In this document: in pieces, positions 1 to 4,964 of the stretch
Numbering within the stretch: position 1 is the first letter of the stretch
Layout of the letters: every line of letters starts with the position of its first letter
Assembly (NCBI GenBank): GCA_002309335.1
Contig: DBXH01000017.1
Coordinates: 47,469 to 53,883, forward strand
DNA: 6,415 nucleotides
Direction of reading: 5' to 3'
Origin: Bacteroidales bacterium UBA1217
Lineage (GTDB): Bacteria > Bacteroidota > Bacteroidia > Bacteroidales > P3
The notes under the pieces: generated by a model
Seen by the model: the letters and a program-made list of their open reading frames with translations, nothing else
Database searches by the model: none
What the model was told of the DNA's origin: nothing
Position numbers and translations under genes: made by a program

Positions 1-49
1 AACCTTCTGATCCGTAGTCAGATGCTCTATTCAGTTGAGCTAAGGAGCC
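1..49 (-). tRNA. tRNA-Arg (anticodon ACG), 5' part only
   Basis: Read on the minus strand, this is the first two thirds of a tRNA. The 5' acceptor half is GGCTCCT (49-43), followed by U8 and A9. The D-arm has GCTC/GAGC pairing. The 5-bp anticodon stem TCTGA/TCAGA closes the 7-base loop CTACGGA (17-11). Within the loop, U33 precedes anticodon ACG (15-13), which reads CGN arginine codons after A34-to-inosine editing, and a purine follows it. The variable loop begins AGGTT and the window then ends, so the T-arm and acceptor 3' half are missing and acceptor pairing cannot be verified. It has its own upstream promoter, so it is probably transcribed independently of the GNAT gene behind it. Confidence 0.93.
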
Positions 50-65
50 ATCGTTTTTCGAGTTG

Positions 66-97
66 CAAAAGTACACACTTTTTCAATACTACCAAAA
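66..97 (-). promoter_or_regulatory. Bacteroidota housekeeping-sigma promoter for the tRNA-Arg gene
   Basis: On the minus strand a -33 element TTTTG (97-93) is followed by exactly 19 bases and then the -7 element TACTTTTG (73-66). This matches the Bacteroides consensus TTTG-N19 to 21-TAnnTTTG at every defined position. Transcription would begin around 58-60, about ten bases before the mature tRNA 5' end at 49, a normal short leader for RNase P removal. The consensus is established knowledge; its use here is inferred from position and sequence. Confidence 0.85.
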
Positions 98-163
98 TTT
101 TTTTTTAGTTTTTACTCGAAAAATATGTTATCTCATTGATTTATTAGCAGAAAAATATTTCAA

Positions 164-697
164 TTATTTTGTTTTCGGTCCGTTGTAATGATATACTTCA
201 CGATACAAAATATCACGCATCTCGTCAAATTCACCGTCATCCAACTCATATTTTGACATCACTATCATCTGCAGGGGCAAATCATTCTTGCCATAATACG
301 ACGGTTGCCAGTACTCCTGCGGGTTTCGCGTAAAACCAAGGTCTGTATAGAACTCCAGACGGTGGTCGGCCTGCTCAGTAGACGGTAACTCGGTTTCAAG
401 CACAACCTGGTCGGGATACTGCGACAGGAACGTCAGCATCGTTGCTTTGCCCAACCCACGGTTGCGGTATTCCTTATCAATGGCGAAATGCTCAATATAT
501 GCAAACTCCTCGAAGACCCAGTATGTCAATATTCCAAGAGGTTCGTCATCTAATGACGCTACAAGGAAATGAAAACGTCCGTCACGGTCTTCGAGGCTGC
601 TAAACGGAGGGCGCTCTTCTTCGGGGAAGGCCGACTCGAAGAGCTCTTTCGCAAAATGGTGATGTCTGCTTTCAGACAAAGGTTCAAAATCAATCAT
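164..697 (-). CDS. GNAT family N-acetyltransferase
   Basis: This 177-residue protein has the size and motifs of a single-domain Gcn5-related N-acetyltransferase, which moves an acetyl group from acetyl-CoA to an amine. Motif A follows strand beta4: IEHFAID (68-74), then YRNRGLGKA (77-85), giving the R-x-x-G-x-G pyrophosphate-binding loop with R78, G81 and G83. Motif B is seen at RLEFYTDLGF (113-122), the usual 'FY..lGF' segment. The C-terminal 30 residues are acidic and extend past the core. There is no signal peptide, so it is cytoplasmic. The ATG at 697-695 has an A/T-rich leader without Shine-Dalgarno, as is normal in this phylum. It lies 43 bases behind the beta-barrel gene on the same strand with no clear promoter between, so read-through transcription is plausible. 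The substrate cannot be told from sequence; it could modify a small molecule, a peptide or a protein. Confidence 0.93.
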   Translation of the reverse strand: MIDFEPLSESRHHHFAKELFESAFPEEERPPFSSLEDRDGRFHFLVASLDDEPLGILTYWVFEEFAYIEHFAIDKEYRNRGLGKATMLTFLSQYPDQVVLETELPSTEQADHRLEFYTDLGFTRNPQEYWQPSYYGKNDLPLQMIVMSKYELDDGEFDEMRDILYREVYHYNGPKTK

Positions 698-740
698 ATT
701 TTATTTTTATTAGTTTTAAGTGTTAAAGGGTTCTATAGGA

Positions 741-1655
741 TTATGAATCAAAGAAACTAAAGTTATTCAATGCCACATTTAAACTTACAATATGATGCGG
801 TGCAAAAGACTGATAGCCTTCCAACACCACTTTATTGTAATGGAAAGCATAAGAAAGGTTCATAGCCGTTCCAATGGGAAGGGTAAAGCCAAACGCAACT
901 TTCACATAGCCGCCATAGCCGATACCGCCTTGATTGACATACTCGTATGGCATAACGTACGACGATGGACTTTGTCCTCCCCAAACATCGAGAATGCTGT
1001 ATGTGATGCCACCAATGCTTATGTCGCTGCTCTCAACTTTAGTGTTATTGACATTGCCGCCCAGCGAGAATTCAAAATCGAAGAAATCGTTAAATCTGAA
1101 TTTGCGTATCACTCCCAAATTGATATATATACGTTCCTCAACTCCCAACGTCGGACAGTTTACGTAAGCATTTTGATTGGTGAGAAAAGTTGTATTGTGA
1201 CCGCTGTTGAGAAGCACTAGTCCCTGAGCGTGAAGTTTAGCGTAGTCAAACCCAATCTGCCAAGCCCAATACGGATTTTCCAAATCGTAACGGAAACCCA
1301 TACCCAACTGGAAGGCCAGCTTATAATACATATCACCATATTCAGCTACAGTTATTTGGTTATAACTGCCGACAGAACTGCCAATCAAATTCTGGTTTGT
1401 AAGATTATTCCAAATACTGTTGCCGTAAGTCTCGCTGTAAAGTATGCGGTTCAAAGTGTTGACATTGCGAGGGTTGCCGTTGTAGAAATTGGCGTGGTAA
1501 TTGTCTGGACGCATCACGCCGACATCAACTGTAAGCGATAGTCCACGCAAACGCGAAGAGGAACCATTATTACCAAAAACAGGGATGAATGACAGAAACA
1601 AGAAAACCGTCAGCATCATTGTGCTGCGGAAAGGAGTTTTGTATATTATTTTCAC
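741..1655 (-). CDS. Predicted outer-membrane beta-barrel protein of unknown function
   Basis: I do not recognise a named family. The frame runs 1712-741 (323 codons), with possible starts GTG 1712, GTG 1655 and ATG 1619. I chose GTG 1655 because it gives a classical export signal: a short n-region with three basic residues (KIIYKTPFR), a hydrophobic core MLTVFLFLSFIPVFG and a likely cleavage before NNGSS. The ATG start leaves no basic residue, and the first GTG adds 19 very hydrophilic residues. The mature part is rich in Gly, Asn, Tyr and Phe. It shows alternating amphipathic stretches separated by polar loops, for example YKLAFQLGMGFRYDL, WAWQIGFDYAKL, RIYINLGVIRKF, FDFEFSLGGNV, YVKVAFGFTLPI and MNLSYAFHYNKV. 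This pattern suggests a barrel of roughly 8-12 strands. It does not end in the aromatic residue typical of BAM substrates (FSFFDS is the C-terminus). It follows the sigma factor gene and precedes GNAT. Its role is unknown; porin, adhesin or envelope scaffold are all possible. Confidence 0.75.
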   Translation of the reverse strand: MKIIYKTPFRSTMMLTVFLFLSFIPVFGNNGSSSRLRGLSLTVDVGVMRPDNYHANFYNGNPRNVNTLNRILYSETYGNSIWNNLTNQNLIGSSVGSYNQITVAEYGDMYYKLAFQLGMGFRYDLENPYWAWQIGFDYAKLHAQGLVLLNSGHNTTFLTNQNAYVNCPTLGVEERIYINLGVIRKFRFNDFFDFEFSLGGNVNNTKVESSDISIGGITYSILDVWGGQSPSSYVMPYEYVNQGGIGYGGYVKVAFGFTLPIGTAMNLSYAFHYNKVVLEGYQSFAPHHIVSLNVALNNFSFFDS

Positions 1656-1826
1656 CTCATTTGCGACGGGTCCAGCACCGTCGCCACTTCGGTCTCGTTC
1701 TTTGTCGTTCACGTTTTATTCAGTTTAAGAGTTTAAAAGTATAATAGCTTCGTTTATAAGGTTTAAAAGAGTCAACTACAATTATTTAATCACAAGTCAA
1801 AGTATACAAATCACATTTATCAACTT

Positions 1827-2438
1827 CTAAAAAAATTCCTTTTTAGTAATCAATATGTTATGCAGCAGGTCGCGGGCACGGAAAAGCTGCACTTTTACAG
1901 TTCCCAGCGGCATATCCAACTCTTCCGCAATTTCTTCATACGACATTTCCTCAAAATAGCGCATCTCTACCAACTTACGGTAACGCGGCTTAAGCTGCCT
2001 CACAACTTCTCGCAATATCTGTACTCTCTGCTGATGGATAATACTTTCTTCCGGATTGTCGGCCTCCGACGGTATAGGATATTCATACACCTCGTTGCCA
2101 ACACTAGTGCGAATATCGTCTAGATAGACCGTCTGAAGCCTCTTCTTTCGTATGAAATCCACACAGTTATTGGTGGCTATCGAAAACAGCCAAGTGCTGA
2201 AAGCATGGGTTGGTGTGTATAAGTGAAGCGATGCAAATGCCTTACCGAAAGCCTCCATTGTCAAATCGTCGGCTTCAGTGGGATTGTTGGTCATCTTGAG
2301 CAGCAGCAAATAAATAGGCTCCTTATACATACGCATAAGGTCAGCGTAAGCACGCTGGTCCCCATTTTCGCGAGCTCTGCACACCAACTGGTAATCTCGC
2401 TGGGCTTTTTCGGTTGTCAATTGCGAATTCACCTCCAT
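1827..2438 (-). CDS. RNA polymerase ECF-type sigma-70 factor
   Basis: The 203-residue protein has the two-domain plan of an extracytoplasmic-function sigma factor. Region 2 spans about 33-100: the region 2.2 core-binding helix is EADDLTMEAFGKAFASL (55-71), and 2.3/2.4, which melts and reads the -10 element, is FSTWLFSIATNNCVDFIRKKR (80-100). A 40-residue acidic linker follows. Region 4 spans about 141-192: LKPRYRKLVEMRYFEEMSYEEIA leads into the helix-turn-helix AEELDMPLGTVKVQLFRARDLL (171-192), which contacts the -35 element. Regions 1 and 3 are absent, as expected for ECF factors. The ATG (2438-2436) lies inside the last codons of the glycosyltransferase gene, overlapping by 10 bases, so translation is probably coupled. 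No anti-sigma gene (FecR-like or other transmembrane inhibitor) lies beside it. Its activating signal and regulon are not visible. Class assignment is very secure; specific role is unknown. Confidence 0.96.
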   Translation of the reverse strand: MEVNSQLTTEKAQRDYQLVCRARENGDQRAYADLMRMYKEPIYLLLLKMTNNPTEADDLTMEAFGKAFASLHLYTPTHAFSTWLFSIATNNCVDFIRKKRLQTVYLDDIRTSVGNEVYEYPIPSEADNPEESIIHQQRVQILREVVRQLKPRYRKLVEMRYFEEMSYEEIAEELDMPLGTVKVQLFRARDLLHNILITKKEFF

Positions 2439-3586
2439 TGGATATTTTTCTTACGTAACGTAGAGAAAAACAAAATAGTATTTGCAAACAGAAAATAAAG
2501 TTCAAAAAATGGAGATAAAAATTGTACTTTCTTGACTTTAAAGCGTTTAGCTAATAATACAGAACAAACAATTTGCCAAATAATTTTTACTGCCAAAAGT
2601 CCGGCAAGCAACTGCCAAGGGAAAAGGCCTCCAATCCAAAGCCACAGCAAAGCCGCCAGAAACACACACTGCGATAACGGATATACAGCCAGCGTCAACT
2701 TGTCTTTAAGACCATAGAAACGACGTGAAGATTTACGATGCAATCGTTCCTGATGCCACAGCCCAAAAGTCGGACATCCGTCGCTGTAAACCGCAGCACC
2801 TTCGCGCAGCACTGCAACCGAGTTGGACTTTGTAGCGTTTTGGTTGACAAACAAGTCGTCAGCGCCATCGGGGAAACTGTAATGGCTTATGAAACCGCCT
2901 TTGGCAAAGAAGAAATCACGACGATACGAAAGATTGCTGCCCGAAGCCGTGTAAGGATTGCCCATTAAAGACATACCTAGATATGAAGCATTATAGGCAA
3001 GGTTTTCGTATTGCTGGAAAGCATTAAGTATTGTCTTTTCCTCATTCAGCAATCTATAACCCATCACCATCGACGCACCATGCATATATCCACACATCAT
3101 CTCTTTTATCCAGTCAAACCCTTTAGGAATACAATCAGGCTCAGTCAACAACACAACATCCTTTGTTGCAGACTTGATACCTATCGACAAAGGATATTTC
3201 TTACCCTTGAACATATTGACATCGGCAGGAAAATTGACCGGTTTGAGGTTGGGATAGTTCTCGGAACACACACGCAGTACAAACGGAGTGTCGTCCTGCG
3301 ACGTATAGTCCACAACCACAACTTCATAGTCGGGATAATCCTGTTCAAGAAGATATGGCAGACTTTTTTTGAGCGCTTCGGCCTCATTGTGTGCAACAAC
3401 CACAACCGACACAGACGGCAAATCACTCGGCTTGACTTGATCGATTGTCGGCAATTTTGTCTTCTTATACCGGCCAACTCTCAACCATATTAAACCATAA
3501 TAGAGGCTTAGCGAAATAAAAGAGACTACAAGCAAAGCCAATAAAACAAGTGTGTATGTGCTATTTAACACATTGCTAAAATCCAT
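2429..3586 (-). CDS. Membrane-anchored family 2 glycosyltransferase
   Basis: This 385-residue inner-membrane enzyme should transfer a sugar from a nucleotide-sugar donor to an envelope acceptor. One N-terminal membrane helix (about 12-35) precedes the cytosolic GT-A domain (about 59-290), and three more hydrophobic segments follow (about 303-323, 326-345, 360-376). Motifs in order are VVVVAHNE (61-68, nucleotide-binding strand), VVVVDYTSQDDT (89-100), TEPDC (148-152) at the metal-binding DxD position, SGSNLSYRR (215-223), DGADD (240-244) at the catalytic-base position, and WHQERLHRKSSRRF (277-290), a relaxed form of the QxxRW acceptor motif. Sugar and acceptor are unknown. An in-frame TTG at 3610 would add eight residues, but it sits inside a predicted -7 promoter element. 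The ATG at 3586, about 15 bases after the expected transcript start, is therefore preferred. The stop codon overlaps the sigma factor start, so the two form an operon. Confidence 0.93.
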   Translation of the reverse strand: MDFSNVLNSTYTLVLLALLVVSFISLSLYYGLIWLRVGRYKKTKLPTIDQVKPSDLPSVSVVVVAHNEAEALKKSLPYLLEQDYPDYEVVVVDYTSQDDTPFVLRVCSENYPNLKPVNFPADVNMFKGKKYPLSIGIKSATKDVVLLTEPDCIPKGFDWIKEMMCGYMHGASMVMGYRLLNEEKTILNAFQQYENLAYNASYLGMSLMGNPYTASGSNLSYRRDFFFAKGGFISHYSFPDGADDLFVNQNATKSNSVAVLREGAAVYSDGCPTFGLWHQERLHRKSSRRFYGLKDKLTLAVYPLSQCVFLAALLWLWIGGLFPWQLLAGLLAVKIIWQIVCSVLLAKRFKVKKVQFLSPFFELYFLFANTILFFSTLRKKNIQWR

Positions 3587-3607
3587 TTCTTTTCTTTTTT
3601 GAAAGTA

Positions 3608-3615
3608 CAAAAGTA
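3608..3615 (-). promoter_or_regulatory. -7 element of promoter for the glycosyltransferase-sigma operon
   Basis: TACTTTTG on the minus strand matches the Bacteroidota -7 consensus TAnnTTTG. The predicted transcript start near 3601 is about 15 bases before the ATG at 3586. It also argues against the TTG at 3610 as the start codon, because that triplet lies in the element itself. I see no TTG/TTTG at the expected -33 distance (near 3635-3639), so activity may need an activator or be modest. Confidence 0.6.
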
Positions 3616-3618
3616 GTC

Positions 3619-3637
3619 ATTATTTGGAAATTATTTG
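3619..3637. repeat. Tandem 8-bp direct repeat ATTATTTG with an 11-bp period
   Basis: Two identical copies of ATTATTTG (3619-3626 and 3630-3637) are separated by GAA, so they recur with an 11-bp period, close to one helical turn. They fill the space between the two divergent -7 elements, where both promoters would need -33 contacts. A protein binding the pair on one DNA face could affect both operons. In AT-rich DNA such a match can also arise by chance; no regulator is identified. Confidence 0.45.
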
Positions 3638-3645
3638 TACCTTTG
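3638..3645 (+). promoter_or_regulatory. -7 element of the tgt promoter
   Basis: TACCTTTG, followed by CA, is a full match to the Bacteroidota -7 consensus TAnnTTTG. Transcription would start near 3652, leaving a leader of about 80 bases before the GTG at 3731. No TTG lies 19-21 bases upstream (about 3614-3618); the TTTG at 3623-3626 is too close at 11 bases. A perfect 12-bp palindrome GTTTTTAAAAAC (3651-3662) lies over the predicted start site. It is purely A/T between the end bases, so it may have no function. Confidence 0.65.
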
Positions 3646-3730
3646 CATCTGTTTTTAAAAACATTTTATCAACAACCATACTCATCACTTAATGATATTA
3701 AATTAGTTATACATATATAAATATTAGTCC

Positions 3731-4888
3731 GTGCCTGCTAAAAAACAACTTTCCGAATTCTGTTTCCATCTTTCAGCCTCCGACAGGCTGACCAATGCCC
3801 GTGCCGGAACGTTAAGCACTCCGCACGGCGACATTCCTACCCCTATCTTTATGCCCGTTGGGACCGTGGGCAGCGTCAAAGCTGTGCATCAAAGCGAATT
3901 ACGCCAGGACATCGACGCTAAAATCATACTCGGCAACACCTATCATCTCTACCTCCGACCCGGCACCGACATCCTGAAGGCTGCCGGCGGACTACACCGT
4001 TTCATAGGCTGGGAACGCCCCATTCTGACTGACAGCGGTGGATTCCAGGTCTTCTCGCTGGCCGACAACCGCAAAATTACCGAGGAAGGCTGCAAATTCA
4101 AATCGCACATCGACGGATCAAGGCACACTTTTACACCCGAAAACGTTATTGAAATCCAACGCCTTATCGGGAGCGACATTATGATGGCCTTCGACGAATG
4201 CCCTCCAGGAGAGTCTCCCTATCCATACGCAAAGAAATCGATGGAGCTGACCCACCGCTGGATGGACCGCTGCGTAACCCATTTCAATGAGACCGAGCCG
4301 CTCTATGGCCACCAGCAAGCCCTGTTCCCTATCGTGCAGGGATGCAAATACCCCGACTTGCGCCGAACCAGCGCCGAACACGCAGCATCAAAAGACGCCG
4401 TAGGATATGCAATCGGAGGACTGGCTGTTGGCGAACCCACCGAAGTGATGTATCAGATGATCGAAATCGTCAACGCAATTCTGCCCAAAGACCGTCCGCG
4501 CTACCTGATGGGCGTGGGCACTCCCGCCAACCTGCTCGAAGCCATCGAGCGCGGCGTGGATATGTTCGACTGCGTGATGCCCACCCGTAACGGCCGCAAC
4601 GGTATGCTGTTCACCTGGAACGGCACAGTCAATATCAAAAACAAGAAATGGGAGACCTGCTTCGAACCTATCGACCCCACATCGCAGGCCGAGGCCGACC
4701 GCGTCTACACCTATGCCTATCTGCACCACCTAATCAAAGCCGAAGAACTTTTGGGCCTGCAGATTGCCTCTATCCACAACCTTACCTTTTACCTCACTCT
4801 GGTACGTACCGCTCGCCAGCATATCATCGACGGCGACTTCGCCCAATGGAAGGCTTCGGTGATGCCAAATCTGATGAGGAGAATATGA
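3731..4888 (+). CDS. tgt: Queuine/preQ1 tRNA-guanine transglycosylase (Tgt)
   Basis: Tgt exchanges guanine 34 of GUN-anticodon tRNAs (Asp, Asn, His, Tyr) for preQ1, the base-exchange step of queuosine synthesis, in the cytoplasm. The 385 residues cover the whole TIM-barrel fold at normal family length. Numbering happens to match the Zymomonas enzyme. D101 in LTDSGGFQVF is the general acid/base, D155 lies in MAFDEC, GGLAVGEP (229-236) is the substrate-binding loop, and D280 in DMFDCVMPTRNGRNG is the nucleophile. The zinc-binding C-x-C-x-x-C is not present: the equivalent positions are S318, A320 and D323, and only H349 (IHN) remains. Residues 26-45 (GTLST...FMPVGT) are already conserved family sequence. 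The GTG at 3731, the first possible start after an in-frame TAG, is the only start that keeps them. No Shine-Dalgarno is seen. Codon third positions are C/G-rich compared with the minus-strand genes. Confidence 0.98.
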   Translation: MPAKKQLSEFCFHLSASDRLTNARAGTLSTPHGDIPTPIFMPVGTVGSVKAVHQSELRQDIDAKIILGNTYHLYLRPGTDILKAAGGLHRFIGWERPILTDSGGFQVFSLADNRKITEEGCKFKSHIDGSRHTFTPENVIEIQRLIGSDIMMAFDECPPGESPYPYAKKSMELTHRWMDRCVTHFNETEPLYGHQQALFPIVQGCKYPDLRRTSAEHAASKDAVGYAIGGLAVGEPTEVMYQMIEIVNAILPKDRPRYLMGVGTPANLLEAIERGVDMFDCVMPTRNGRNGMLFTWNGTVNIKNKKWETCFEPIDPTSQAEADRVYTYAYLHHLIKAEELLGLQIASIHNLTFYLTLVRTARQHIIDGDFAQWKASVMPNLMRRI

Positions 4889-4964
4889 AATGAGGAGTTA
4901 AGGGGACAATACACAAACAATATCAACATATAAACGTAAAACATATCAACAAAAATAACATAAA

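Noticed and set aside
1..60. tRNA 3' end as an integration site for a mobile element
   Set aside because: The tRNA 3' end is outside the window and no integrase, direct repeat of the tRNA or mobile gene is present.
50..163. Rho-independent terminator after the GNAT gene
   Set aside because: The stretch has T runs and a direct repeat GAAAAATAT (118-126, 150-158) but no G/C-rich hairpin before the run on the minus strand.
792..1220. 142-codon open frame on the plus strand, plus shorter ones at 934-1167, 1230-1541 and 1501-1728
   Set aside because: All are antisense to the barrel protein, with no recognisable domain and no promoter or leader. The minus-strand frame has a signal peptide and strand pattern that explain the DNA.
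1713..1826. Promoter for the barrel gene
   Set aside because: Near misses such as TATACTTTG and TACTTTTA occur on the minus strand, but none has the full TAnnTTTG with a properly spaced -33, so I did not list one.
3011..3493. 160-codon plus-strand open frame opposite the glycosyltransferase
   Set aside because: The opposite strand carries clear GT2 motifs over the same bases; the plus-strand product has no domain.
3652..3730. Possible preQ1 riboswitch in the tgt leader
   Set aside because: The leader is almost all A/T with only a 4-bp ATCA/TGAT stem (3684-3696). I see no G/C-containing stem with the A-rich pseudoknot tail of a preQ1-I aptamer.
4388..4729. Minus-strand open frame within tgt (and a similar one at 4118-4381)
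   Set aside because: It is a shadow of the conserved tgt sequence, including the catalytic D280 region.
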